In this document: positions 1 through 7,073 of the stretch, piece by piece
Position numbering within the stretch: position 1 is the first letter of the stretch
Layout: every line of letters begins with the position of its first letter
Assembly: GCA_034664105.1 (NCBI GenBank)
Contig: JAXDIH010000036.1
Span: forward strand, 1 to 13,770
Length of the DNA stretch: 13,770 nucleotides
Source: JACVRW01 sp034664105
Lineage (GTDB): Bacteria > Actinomycetota > Thermoleophilia > Solirubrobacterales > Thermoleophilaceae
Direction of reading: 5' to 3'
The notes under the pieces: model-generated
The model's input: only the letters and a program-made list of their open reading frames with translations
What the model was told of the DNA's origin: nothing
Databases searched by the model: none
Program-made: the position numbers and the translations under genes

Positions 1-611
1 TGATGGTCGGCGACGTCGTCGGCCAGGGGCCCGAGGCGGCCACGCTGTCCTCGCTGGCCCGCTACACGGTGCGCGCGGCGGCTGAGCTCACCGGCGACCC
101 GGCGCGCGCCATCGGCCATCTCAACTCGGTGCTGCGCGAGCAGCCCGGCCTCCCGCTGTGCACGGTGGTGTGCGCGAGCATCGAGGAGCTCCCGGGCGGC
201 GACGCGCGGCTGCGCCTGGCCAGCGGGGGCCATCCGGCGCCGCTGCTGGTGCGCGGGGAGAAGGTCACGGCGGTCGGGGAGCCCGGCACGATCGCGGGTG
301 CGTTCGACGACGGCGGCGAGTGGCCGGTGACCGAGATCGAGATGCGTCGCGGTGACCTGCTGGTGCTCTACACCGACGGCGTGCTCGACGCGGTCGGACC
401 CGACGACCGCTTCGGCGACGACCGCCTGCGCGCGGCGCTCGCGGAGATCTCCGGGGACGTCGACGAGCGCCTGGCCCGGTTGACCGCGCGCCTGGAGGCC
501 TTCCGGGACGGCGAGCGCCGGGACGACCTGACCGTGCTGATGCTCGAGTACCGCGGCGCGCCCGAGCTCAGCGGGCCGCAGCGGCCAGCCGCCGGGCAGC
601 CTCGTCGATGA
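1..611 (+). CDS. SpoIIE/PP2C-type protein phosphatase, C-terminal part (5' end outside window)
   Basis: This is the C-terminal ~200 residues of a SpoIIE-like (PPM/PP2C) serine phosphatase; the family dephosphorylates STAS-domain anti-sigma antagonists. Counting from the ATG at position 3, the visible motifs are GDVVGQG (residues 3-9, metal-binding Asp5), ASGGHP (73-78), LYTDG (122-126, Asp125) and RRDDLTVL (172-179, metal-binding Asp pair). The preceding core segment with its GGDWYD-type motif is missing. The frame is open to the left edge and an ATG inside the first metal-binding motif is not a plausible start, so the gene begins upstream and any sensor domains are out of view. The glycine pocket reads GQG where GHG or GKG is more usual. 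A low-complexity tail of about 17 residues follows the catalytic domain. The last 44 bases overlap the convergent aminotransferase gene. Family assignment is firm; its partner proteins are unknown. Confidence 0.88.
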   Translation, partial: MVGDVVGQGPEAATLSSLARYTVRAAAELTGDPARAIGHLNSVLREQPGLPLCTVVCASIEELPGGDARLRLASGGHPAPLLVRGEKVTAVGEPGTIAGAFDDGGEWPVTEIEMRRGDLLVLYTDGVLDAVGPDDRFGDDRLRAALAEISGDVDERLARLTARLEAFRDGERRDDLTVLMLEYRGAPELSGPQRPAAGQPRR

Positions 612-1710
612 CGTCCGCGCGCTTGCAGAACGCGAAGCGCACGAGCGAGCGCCCGGCCTCCTCGTCGTCGTAGAAGACGCTCGTCGGGATCGCGACGACG
701 CCGGCGCGCTCGACCAGCTCGCGGCAGAACGCCGCGCCGTCGCGCTTGCAGTCGACGTTGGCGAAGTACGTCCCGGCGGGGCGCAGCACCTCCAGGCCGG
801 CCGCCTCGAGGCCGGCGCACAGGTGGTCGCGCTTGACGCGCAGGTCGCGCGCGAGCGCCGCGTAGACCTCGTCGCCGAGCCCGAGCGCGACGGCGCCGGC
901 GTGCTGGAAGGGGGTCCCGCCGGCGAAGGTCAGGTACTGCTTGGCCGTGCGCGTGGCCGCCACCAGCTCCCGCGGCCCGACGGCCCAGCCGGTCTTCCAG
1001 CCCGTCACGGAGAACGTCTTGCCGAGCGAGGAGATCGTCAGCGTCCGCTCGGCCATGCCGGGCAGCGTCGCGAGCGGGACGTGCTCGCCGTCGTAGACGA
1101 GGTGCTCGTAGACCTCGTCGGTGACGGCGATCAGGTCGTGCTCGATGCAGGCCGCCGCGATCAGCTCCAGCTCAGCGCGCGAGAGCACCTTGCCGGTCGG
1201 GTTGTGCGGCGAGTTGAGCAGCAGCAGGCGCGCCTTCGGCGTGATGGCGGCCGCCAGCGCGTCCGGGTCGATCGCCCAGTCCGGCGCGCGCAGCGTCACC
1301 GGCCGCCGCACCGCGCCTGCCATCGCGATCCCGGCCGCGTACGAGTCGTAGTAGGGCTCGAGGCAGACGACCTCGTCGCCCGGCTCGCAGAGCCCCAGCA
1401 GCGCGGCCGCGATCGCCTCCGTGGCGCCGAACGTGACCTGGACCTCGGTCTCCGGGTCGACCTCGATCCCGTAGAAGCGCGCCTGGTGGGCGGCGATCGC
1501 CTCGCGCAGCGGCGGGACGCCCGGCAGCGGCGCGTACTGGTTGTGACCGTCGCGTATCGCGCGCACCGCGGCCTCGAGCACCTCGGCGGGGCCGTCCTCG
1601 TCCGGGAACCCCTGGCCGAGGTTGATCGCGCCCGTGCGCTCGGCGAGCGCGGACATCTCCGTGAAGATCGTCGTGCCGAATCCCTGCCACCTGGCCGCCG
1701 CCCGGGTCAT
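568..1710 (-). CDS. Class I/II PLP-dependent aminotransferase (DapC / kynurenine aminotransferase-like)
   Basis: This 380-residue protein is a full-length fold-type I aminotransferase. It has the INLGQGFPDEDGP substrate-loop motif near residues 29-41, YAPLPGVPPLR (59-69), NSPHNPTG (166-173, PLP-contacting Asn170), TDEVYEHLVY (197-206, Asp198 for the pyridine nitrogen), SSLGKTFSVTGWKTGW (227-242, Schiff-base Lys231) and the carboxylate-binding Arg358 in SLVRFAF. The LGQGFPD signature is typical of N-succinyldiaminopimelate aminotransferases (actinobacterial DapC) and of kynurenine/methionine aminotransferases; sequence alone does not settle the substrate, so no symbol is given. The ATG start fits the family's N-terminus and has a TAGCTT box 9 bases upstream, suggesting a leaderless transcript. 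It is divergent from xylA with only 21 bases between start codons, and its 3' end overlaps the upstream phosphatase gene by 44 bases. Confidence 0.93.
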   Translation of the reverse strand: MTRAAARWQGFGTTIFTEMSALAERTGAINLGQGFPDEDGPAEVLEAAVRAIRDGHNQYAPLPGVPPLREAIAAHQARFYGIEVDPETEVQVTFGATEAIAAALLGLCEPGDEVVCLEPYYDSYAAGIAMAGAVRRPVTLRAPDWAIDPDALAAAITPKARLLLLNSPHNPTGKVLSRAELELIAAACIEHDLIAVTDEVYEHLVYDGEHVPLATLPGMAERTLTISSLGKTFSVTGWKTGWAVGPRELVAATRTAKQYLTFAGGTPFQHAGAVALGLGDEVYAALARDLRVKRDHLCAGLEAAGLEVLRPAGTYFANVDCKRDGAAFCRELVERAGVVAIPTSVFYDDEEAGRSLVRFAFCKRADVIDEAARRLAAAAR

Positions 1711-1719
1711 CGGCGTGTG

Positions 1720-1725
1720 AAGCTA
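1720..1725 (-). promoter_or_regulatory. Putative -10 box (TAGCTT) of the aminotransferase gene
   Basis: Read on the minus strand, TAGCTT fits TANNNT and lies 9 bases before the ATG at 1710. That is the spacing expected if transcription begins at or next to the start codon (leaderless). No convincing -35 element is visible. Confidence 0.45.
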
Positions 1726-1731
1726 CGGGAT

Positions 1732-2880
1732 ATGCCAACCGAACATCGCTTCACCTTCGGGCTGTGGACCGTCGGCAACCCGGGTCGCGACCCGTTCGGG
1801 GAGCCGACCCGCGCGCCGCTCGACCCCGCCGACTCCGTCCGCAAGCTCGCCGAGCTCGGCGCCTGGGGGGTCAGCCTCCACGACAACGACCTCGTGCCCT
1901 GGGGCTCGAGCGCGCAGGAGGAGGAACGCATCGTCGCGCGCTTCGAGGCGGCGCTGCAGGAGACCGGGATGGGCGTCGGCATGGCGACGACGAACCTCTT
2001 CGGCCATCCGGCCTTCAAGGACGGCGCCTTCACCTCCAACGACCGTGCGGTCCGGCGCGCCGCGATCGGCAAGGCGATGCGCGCGATCGACCTGGGCGGG
2101 CGCCTGGGCGCTGAGGTGTTCGTCTGCTGGGGTGGGCGCGAGGGCACCGAGGTCGGCACGGCCAAGGACCCGCGCGACGCCCTCGAGCGCTACCGCGAGG
2201 CGATGGACTCGCTCGTGGACTACTCGCTCTCGCAGGGCCACTCGATGCGCTTCGCGCTCGAGCCCAAGCCCAACGAGCCGCGCGGCGACATCTTCCTGCC
2301 GACCGTCGGCCACATGCTCGCCTTCATCGATCGCCTCGAGCACCCCGGCATGGTCGGCGTGAACCCCGAGGTGGCGCACGAGACGATGGCCGGGCTGTCC
2401 TTCCTCCACGGCGTCGCGCAGGCGCTCTGGGCCGGCAAGCTCTTCCACATCGACCTCAACGGGCAGCGCGTTGGGCGCTACGACCAGGACTTCCGCTTCG
2501 GCGCCGTCGGCCTCAAGGATGCGTTCTTCCTGGTCAAGCTGCTCGAGGACTCCGGCTACGACGGCGTGCGCCACTTCGACGCCCGGCCGCTGCGCGTGGA
2601 GTCGAACGAGGGCATCTGGGACTTCGCGGCAGGGTGCATGCACACCTACCTCGCCCTCAAGGAGCGGGCGGCGCAGTGGGGGTCCGACGCGGACATCCGC
2701 GCCGCGGAGGCCGACGCGAAGGTGCCCGAGCTGGCGCTCGACACGGTCGGCCCGTACTCGCCCGAGCTGGCCGCGGAGCTGCTCGCCGAGCAGCACGACC
2801 TCGAGGCGCTCGGCGCGCGCGAGTGCCGCAACGAGCGGCTCGACCAGCTGGCGGTCGACCTGATCCTCGGGCTGCGGTGA
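1732..2880 (+). CDS. xylA: Xylose isomerase
   Basis: The 382-residue product matches actinobacterial (class I) xylose isomerases, which interconvert D-xylose and D-xylulose (and D-glucose and D-fructose) in the cytoplasm using two divalent metals. Aligned by memory with Streptomyces XylA, the key residues are present: His50 and Asp53 in SLHDNDL, Phe95 in HPAFKD, Trp133 in CWGGREG, metal ligands Glu177 and Lys179 in ALEPKPNEPRGD, Glu213 and His216 in NPEVAHE, Asp241 in HIDLNGQ, Asp251/Asp253 in YDQDFRFG and Asp283 in HFDARP. ATG 1732 is chosen because MPTEHRFTFGLWTVG aligns with the family start. An in-frame GTG at 1717 would add five residues and cannot be excluded; the long open frame upstream is antisense to the aminotransferase. 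The Shine-Dalgarno is weak. The stop overlaps the GTG of the ROK repressor. No xylB kinase lies in the window. Confidence 0.96.
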   Translation: MPTEHRFTFGLWTVGNPGRDPFGEPTRAPLDPADSVRKLAELGAWGVSLHDNDLVPWGSSAQEEERIVARFEAALQETGMGVGMATTNLFGHPAFKDGAFTSNDRAVRRAAIGKAMRAIDLGGRLGAEVFVCWGGREGTEVGTAKDPRDALERYREAMDSLVDYSLSQGHSMRFALEPKPNEPRGDIFLPTVGHMLAFIDRLEHPGMVGVNPEVAHETMAGLSFLHGVAQALWAGKLFHIDLNGQRVGRYDQDFRFGAVGLKDAFFLVKLLEDSGYDGVRHFDARPLRVESNEGIWDFAAGCMHTYLALKERAAQWGSDADIRAAEADAKVPELALDTVGPYSPELAAELLAEQHDLEALGARECRNERLDQLAVDLILGLR

Positions 2881-4079
2881 AGCCCGTCCGCGAGCACAAC
2901 CTCGGGCTGGTGCTCAGCCGCGTGGCCGAGCAGGGCCCGCGCTCGCGGGCGACGCTGGCGCTGGAGACCGGCCTCAACAAGAGCACGGTGTCGAGCCTCG
3001 TAGCCGACCTGATCGACGCCCGGCTGCTGCGCGACTCGCCGGTCGAGGAGCGGCCGGTGAGGGTCGGGCGGCCGCCCCAGAGCGTCGAGCTGCACCCGGA
3101 CGGGCCGTTCGTGCTGGGCCTCGAGATCAACGTCGACTACCTGGCGGTGTGGGCCACCGACCTGGCGGGCGAGGTGCGCCACCGCTCCTTCGTGGCGAAC
3201 GACAACCGCGGCGCCTCGCCCGAGGACGTGATCGCCGCGCTGGCGCGGCTGGCCGAGGAAGCGCTCGATCAGCCGTTCGCGGCGAGTCGCCACCCGATGA
3301 TCGCCACCGTGGCCGTGCCCGGCCTCGTGGACCCCGACGGTGAGCTCGCCGTGGCCCCGAACCTGGGCTGGACGGACGTGCCGGTAGCGCGCCTGCTCAA
3401 CGAGGCGCTCGAGGATCCGCCCTACTCCGTGCGCGTGGAGAACGAGGCCAACCTGGGAGCCGTCGCCGAGCTGGTCGAGGGCGCCGGCCGCGGGCTCAGC
3501 GACTTCGTGTACGTGTCGGGGGAGATCGGGATCGGTGCCGGTGTGGTGCTGCGCGGTGAGCTGTTCCGCGGCGCGTCCGGCTTCGCGGGTGAGTTCGGCC
3601 ACCTCACGATCGACCCGTTCGGACCGCCCTGCGGCTGCGGCGGCCGGGGCTGCCTGGAGCGGCTGGCCGGCCAGGACACGCTGCTGCGCCTGGCGGGCTG
3701 GGACGGTCGCATGCGCTCCGAGGGAGCGCGGCCCGAGTGGCCCGGTGCGATGCTCGCGGACAGCGCCCGCGCCGGTCACGCGCGGACGCTCGAGGCACTC
3801 AGCCAGGTCGGTCACACTCTGGGCATCGCAATTGCCTCGCTGGCGAACCTGCTCGACCCGGAAGCCGTGCTGCTGGGCGGCTACCTGGCCCCGCTCTCGC
3901 GGTGGCTGCGGGTGCCGATCGAGGGCGAGCTGGAGACGCGTGCGCTCGCCGGGCGCCGGATGCAGTGCCGCGTGCTGCCGGCGCGCCTGGGCGGCGAGGC
4001 CGCCGTGCGGGGAGCCGTGGCGCTGAGCCGGAGGGCTGCGCTTGAGCAGGCCGCCGCGCTGCCGGCGGCGGCGCGGTAG
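2877..4079 (+). CDS. xylR: ROK-family transcriptional repressor, XylR-like
   Basis: The 400-residue protein has an N-terminal winged helix (about residues 5-75; helix-turn-helix around SRATLALETGLNKSTVSSLV, 23-42, and the wing-proximal VGRPPQ, 63-68) followed by a ROK domain (about 78-385). The ROK zinc site is intact: GEFGHLTID (238-246, His242) and CGCGGRGCLE (252-261, Cys252/254/259). The usual kinase motif ENDAN reads ENEAN (188-192), with Glu190 replacing the catalytic Asp, as is common in ROK regulators that bind sugar but do not phosphorylate it. The GTG start overlaps the xylA stop (GTGA), so translation is probably coupled. With xylA directly upstream, the likely job is xylose-responsive repression of this unit, including its own gene; the ligand and operator are inferred. 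A three-base gap separates it from azlC. Confidence 0.88.
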   Translation: MKPVREHNLGLVLSRVAEQGPRSRATLALETGLNKSTVSSLVADLIDARLLRDSPVEERPVRVGRPPQSVELHPDGPFVLGLEINVDYLAVWATDLAGEVRHRSFVANDNRGASPEDVIAALARLAEEALDQPFAASRHPMIATVAVPGLVDPDGELAVAPNLGWTDVPVARLLNEALEDPPYSVRVENEANLGAVAELVEGAGRGLSDFVYVSGEIGIGAGVVLRGELFRGASGFAGEFGHLTIDPFGPPCGCGGRGCLERLAGQDTLLRLAGWDGRMRSEGARPEWPGAMLADSARAGHARTLEALSQVGHTLGIAIASLANLLDPEAVLLGGYLAPLSRWLRVPIEGELETRALAGRRMQCRVLPARLGGEAAVRGAVALSRRAALEQAAALPAAAR

Positions 4080-4082
4080 CGG

Positions 4083-4748
4083 GTGACCGAGCCCGGGCGC
4101 ATGGCGCGCTACCGGCCCGGGCTGCGCGCCGGGGTCGGCTTCGGCGCCGCGGCCTTCGTGGTCGGCATCTCGTTCGGTGTGGTCGCGGAGCCGGTGATGG
4201 GGAAGGTGGCGCCGATCGTGATGTCGGCGCTTCTGTTCGCCGGCGCCTCGCAGTTCGGCGCCGTGGCGGTGCTCGCCGCCGGCGGCGACGCGGCGACCGC
4301 GATCGCCACCGGCGCGATGCTGAACGCGCGCTTTCTCCCGATGGGCGTGGCCGCCGCGTCGGCCTTCCACGGGAGCAGGCTGCGGCGCGCGCTCGAGAGC
4401 CAGGCGATCGTCGACGCCTCGTGGGCGCTGGCGTCGCGCGGGGACGGCGAGTTCGACCGCGAGGTGATGCTCGGTGCGACCGTGCCGCAGTACCCGGCCT
4501 GGTTGGCGGGCACGGTTATCGGCGTCCTGTTCGGCGACACGCTGGGAGACCCGCAGACGCTGGGGCTGGACGCCATCTTCCCGGCCTTCTTCCTCGGCCT
4601 GCTGGCCGCCGAGCTGCGCCGGCCGCGCGCGGTCGCGACGGTGGCGCTCGCCGCCGTGATCGCGCTGGGCCTCACGCCGCTGCTGCCGCCCGGCCTGCCC
4701 GTGCTGGTCGCCTCGAGCGCCGCCCTGATCGGACTGTGGCGCCGGTGA
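4083..4748 (+). CDS. azlC: AzlC-family branched-chain amino acid exporter, large subunit
   Basis: This 221-residue membrane protein belongs to the AzlC (LIV-E) family, the large subunit of a two-component exporter for branched-chain amino acids and analogues. Visible family landmarks are the Gly-rich first membrane segment (about 14-36), FAGASQF (52-58), ATGAMLNARFLPMG (75-88), the acidic DASWALA (111-117), and three further hydrophobic segments at about 139-155, 164-177 and 183-212. GTG 4083 is chosen because it follows the xylR stop by three bases; ATG 4101 would remove the first six residues and is a possible alternative. The stop overlaps the GTG of azlD, the usual azlCD arrangement. Substrate is inferred from the family. 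Its place behind xylA-xylR suggests one transcript, although sugar isomerisation and amino-acid export have no obvious link. Confidence 0.9.
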   Translation: MTEPGRMARYRPGLRAGVGFGAAAFVVGISFGVVAEPVMGKVAPIVMSALLFAGASQFGAVAVLAAGGDAATAIATGAMLNARFLPMGVAAASAFHGSRLRRALESQAIVDASWALASRGDGEFDREVMLGATVPQYPAWLAGTVIGVLFGDTLGDPQTLGLDAIFPAFFLGLLAAELRRPRAVATVALAAVIALGLTPLLPPGLPVLVASSAALIGLWRR

Positions 4749-5053
4749 GCGACGTGTGGATCACGATCGCCGGACTCGTGATCGCCACCGCGGTCATCAA
4801 GGCCGCGGGGCCGGTGCTCCTCGCCGGGCGCGAGCTGCCGCGCGGCGCCTACGCGGTGATCTCGCTGCTTGCCCCGGCGCTGCTCACGGCGCTGATCGTC
4901 ACGGACACGTTCGCGCGCGAGCAGGAGCTGAGCGTCGACGCTCGCGCGGCCGGCCTCGCCTGCGCCGGCGTGGCCGTGGCCCTGCGCGCCCCGCTCGTGG
5001 TGATCGTGCTCGTCGCGGCCGTGGGGGCCGCCGCGGTTCGGGCGGTCACCTGA
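4745..5053 (+). CDS. azlD: AzlD-family branched-chain amino acid exporter, small subunit
   Basis: This 102-residue protein is almost wholly hydrophobic, with segments near residues 5-27 (containing the family's ATAVIKAAGP), 35-55 and 70-98. Small size, hydrophobic pattern and position directly after azlC identify it as the AzlD partner that completes the exporter. The GTG start sits in a GTGA overlap with the azlC stop. A later start is unlikely because it would cut into the first membrane helix. The last 8 bases overlap the 3' end of the convergent GHMP kinase gene. Confidence 0.87.
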   Translation: MSDVWITIAGLVIATAVIKAAGPVLLAGRELPRGAYAVISLLAPALLTALIVTDTFAREQELSVDARAAGLACAGVAVALRAPLVVIVLVAAVGAAAVRAVT

Positions 5054-5990
5054 GCACGGTGCAGCCCGCCTGATCGAGCCCGAAGGGCAGCTCCTTCTCG
5101 GTCAGCGCGGCGCGCGTGCGCTCGGGGTCGGGCGTGTACACCAGCAGGAAGCCGCCGCCGCCCGCCCCCAGCGAGATCGCCCCGCCCGCGCCGGCGCGCA
5201 GGGCGCGGTCGCGCAGGGACTCCATCTCCGGGGTGACCGTCCCGGGGGCGCGCCGGCGCTTGGCCTCCCAGTGCTCGTCCATCAGCGCTGCCACGCGCCC
5301 GAGGTCGTCGGCCTCGAGCGCCGCGCGGGTCTCGCCCGCCAGCTCCTTCAGGCGGTGCACCGCGTCCTCGTCTTGGCCGGCCCCGAGGATGTCGGAGGCG
5401 GAGCGCTCGCGGCCGGTGAAGAAGAGCAGGAAGCGGTCGCTGAGCGCGGCCCGCATGTTCTCGGACAGCCGCAGCTCGCGGACGTCGACGCTCCCGTCGG
5501 GCTGGAAGGAATACGCGCGCACGCCCCCGAACGCGGCGGCGTACTGGTCCTGTTTGCCGATCGAGCGCTCGAGCACCTCGATCTCGAGGTGACAGGCCGC
5601 CTCGGCCAGCTCGCCCGGCCCGAGCTCCCGGCCCGACAGCGCCGCCAGCGCCTTGATCGCGCACACCGCGTACGCGCCCGACGAGCCCAGGCCGGTGCCG
5701 GGCGGGGCGTCGCCCACCGAGGCCAGCTCGATCGGGCCGCCGTCCCAATGGTGCGCGAGTGCAGCGCGCAGTATCGGGTGGCGGACCTCGCCAGGCTCGT
5801 CCACCTCCTCCCACTCCAGGTGCTTGAGCACGAAGCGGCGCTGGAACCGCGCCGAGACCGTCATGTGCACGTACCTGTCGATCGCGGCGGACACGACCAG
5901 CCCGCCGTGCTCGCGGTAGTACGAGGGTAGATCGGTGCCACCTCCACCGAGGGCCACCCGCAACGGCGCGCGCACGACGACGGCTCCCAT
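5046..5990 (-). CDS. GHMP-family sugar kinase, D-glycero-D-manno-heptose-7-phosphate kinase (HddA)-like
   Basis: This 314-residue protein is a GHMP small-molecule kinase. The N-terminal RAPLRVALGGGGTDLPSYYREHGG (start at residue 7) is the hallmark of the HddA/fucokinase-type branch. The ATP loop PPGTGLGSSGA is at 96-106, the conserved KQDQYAAAFGG at 146-156, and the C-terminal GAGGGGFLLV loop at 275-284. Length agrees with HddA-type enzymes, which phosphorylate D-glycero-alpha-D-manno-heptose 7-phosphate for GDP-heptose synthesis. None of the partner genes (isomerase gmhA, phosphatase gmhB, nucleotidyltransferase hddC) is nearby, so the substrate may be another sugar. The ATG has a TAGATT box 9 bases upstream and is probably leaderless. 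It is divergent from the P1 peptidase gene with overlapping -10 boxes. The 3' end overlaps azlD by 8 bases. Confidence 0.87.
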   Translation of the reverse strand: MGAVVVRAPLRVALGGGGTDLPSYYREHGGLVVSAAIDRYVHMTVSARFQRRFVLKHLEWEEVDEPGEVRHPILRAALAHHWDGGPIELASVGDAPPGTGLGSSGAYAVCAIKALAALSGRELGPGELAEAACHLEIEVLERSIGKQDQYAAAFGGVRAYSFQPDGSVDVRELRLSENMRAALSDRFLLFFTGRERSASDILGAGQDEDAVHRLKELAGETRAALEADDLGRVAALMDEHWEAKRRRAPGTVTPEMESLRDRALRAGAGGAISLGAGGGGFLLVYTPDPERTRAALTEKELPFGLDQAGCTVLR

Positions 5991-5999
5991 GCGGACCGA

Positions 6000-6005
6000 A
6001 ATCTA
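6000..6005 (-). promoter_or_regulatory. Putative -10 box (TAGATT) of the GHMP kinase gene
   Basis: On the minus strand TAGATT fits TANNNT and ends 9 bases before the ATG at 5990, consistent with a leaderless transcript. It overlaps the opposite-strand box by the two bases 6004-6005. No clear -35 element is seen. Confidence 0.55.
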
Positions 6006-6009
6006 TGCT
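6004..6009 (+). promoter_or_regulatory. Putative -10 box (TATGCT) of the P1 peptidase operon
   Basis: TATGCT fits TANNNT and is followed after 8 bases by the GTG start at 6018, as expected for a leaderless transcript. It shares TA (6004-6005) with the minus-strand box of the GHMP kinase gene. No -35 element is apparent. Confidence 0.55.
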
Positions 6010-6017
6010 GCCCCCAC

Positions 6018-7073
6018 GTGCGCAGGCGACTCCGTCAGCTCGGCTACTCGGTTGGCCGCTTCCCGACCGGCCAGCGCAACGCCATCGTCGACGTGCCCGG
6101 CGTGCTGGTCGGCCACCGCACGCTGGTGGAGGGCGACCGGCTGCGCACGGGGGTGACGGCGATCCTGCCGCACGCGGACAATCTCTACACCGAGAAGGTG
6201 CTGGGCGCCTGCCACACGATCAACGGCTACGGCAAGCCCGCCGGGCTGTCCCAGCTCGCGGAGCTCGGGACGATCGAGAGCCCGCTGCTGCTCACCTCGA
6301 CGCTGTCGGTCGGCCCGGTCTGGGAGGGCGGCCTGCGGCACCTGCTCGACGCGAACCCCGAGGCCGCCGTGGACCGCGACACCGTGAACGTGATCGTGGG
6401 CGAGTGCTTCGACGGCTGGCTGTCGGACGCGCGCGCCCTGGCGGTGCGGCCCGAGCACGCGCTGGAGGCGATCGCGGCGGCGTCGCCGGACGAGGTCAGC
6501 GAGGGCGCTGTCGGCGCCGGCACGGGCACCACCTGCTTCGGCTACAAGGCCGGCATCGGCGGCGCCTCGCGGAAAGCCGGTGGGCACCAGCTCGGCTGCC
6601 TCGTGTGCACCAACTACGGAGGCCGGCGCGACCTGCACCTGCTGGTCGGGCCCGGCGCTCCCGGCGAGGACGGCGCGCCTGAGCCGCCGGCCACCGGCGG
6701 CTCGATCGTGATCGTGCTGGCCACGGACGCGCCGCTGTCGGAGCGCCAGCTGCGGCGGCTGGCCGGGCGCGCGACGTTCGGCCTGGGTCGCGCCGGCGGC
6801 TTCGGGGCGAACGCCAGCGGCGAGTACGCGCTCGCCTTCTCGACGGCGCAGCGGGTGCCGCACCGCGCCGACGCGGAGCACCTCTACCAGCTCTGCCTGC
6901 GCGACGACTCGGATCGCGTGCGCGAGCTGTTCGAGGCGGCCGTGGAGGTCGTGCACGAGGCGGTGCTCAACTCGCTCTGCGCGGCCGAGCCGATGGAGGG
7001 CCGCGACGGCCACCGCGTGGAGGCGCTGCCGTACGAGCTGCTGGAGCGAGCGCCCGGCGTCTGGCGGCCGTGA
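6018..7073 (+). CDS. P1 family (MEROPS S58) peptidase, DmpA-like L-aminopeptidase/D-esterase
   Basis: The 351-residue protein belongs to the DmpA/P1 family of N-terminal nucleophile hydrolases, which are made as precursors and self-cleave before a Ser that becomes the catalytic nucleophile. The family N-terminus NAIVDVPGVLVGH is at 21-33, followed by GVTAILPH (45-52), INGYGKPAGLSQL (68-80), the VGAGTGTTCFGYKAGIGGAS region (165-184), and the predicted scissile Gly228-Ser229 in ATGGSIVIVLATDAPL. The family acts on N-terminal residues of peptides, amides and some beta- or D-amino acid substrates; substrate here is unknown. No signal peptide is seen, so it is probably cytoplasmic. The GTG start is fixed by a TATGCT box 8 bases upstream. 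The stop overlaps the GTG of the next gene (GTGA). Confidence 0.9.
   Translation: MRRRLRQLGYSVGRFPTGQRNAIVDVPGVLVGHRTLVEGDRLRTGVTAILPHADNLYTEKVLGACHTINGYGKPAGLSQLAELGTIESPLLLTSTLSVGPVWEGGLRHLLDANPEAAVDRDTVNVIVGECFDGWLSDARALAVRPEHALEAIAAASPDEVSEGAVGAGTGTTCFGYKAGIGGASRKAGGHQLGCLVCTNYGGRRDLHLLVGPGAPGEDGAPEPPATGGSIVIVLATDAPLSERQLRRLAGRATFGLGRAGGFGANASGEYALAFSTAQRVPHRADAEHLYQLCLRDDSDRVRELFEAAVEVVHEAVLNSLCAAEPMEGRDGHRVEALPYELLERAPGVWRP

Noticed and set aside
823..1731. Long plus-strand open extension upstream of the xylA ATG
   Set aside because: It is antisense to the well-supported aminotransferase gene, is Arg-rich as expected of a shadow frame, and XylA homologues start at MPTEHRFTFG.
1174..1738. 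Minus-strand start upstream of the aminotransferase ATG (around 1738)
   Set aside because: That frame is different from the aminotransferase frame and gives an Arg-rich translation with no motifs.
2646..4370. 574-residue minus-strand open frame antisense to xylR and azlC
   Set aside because: Low-complexity translation without motifs; the plus-strand genes are clear.
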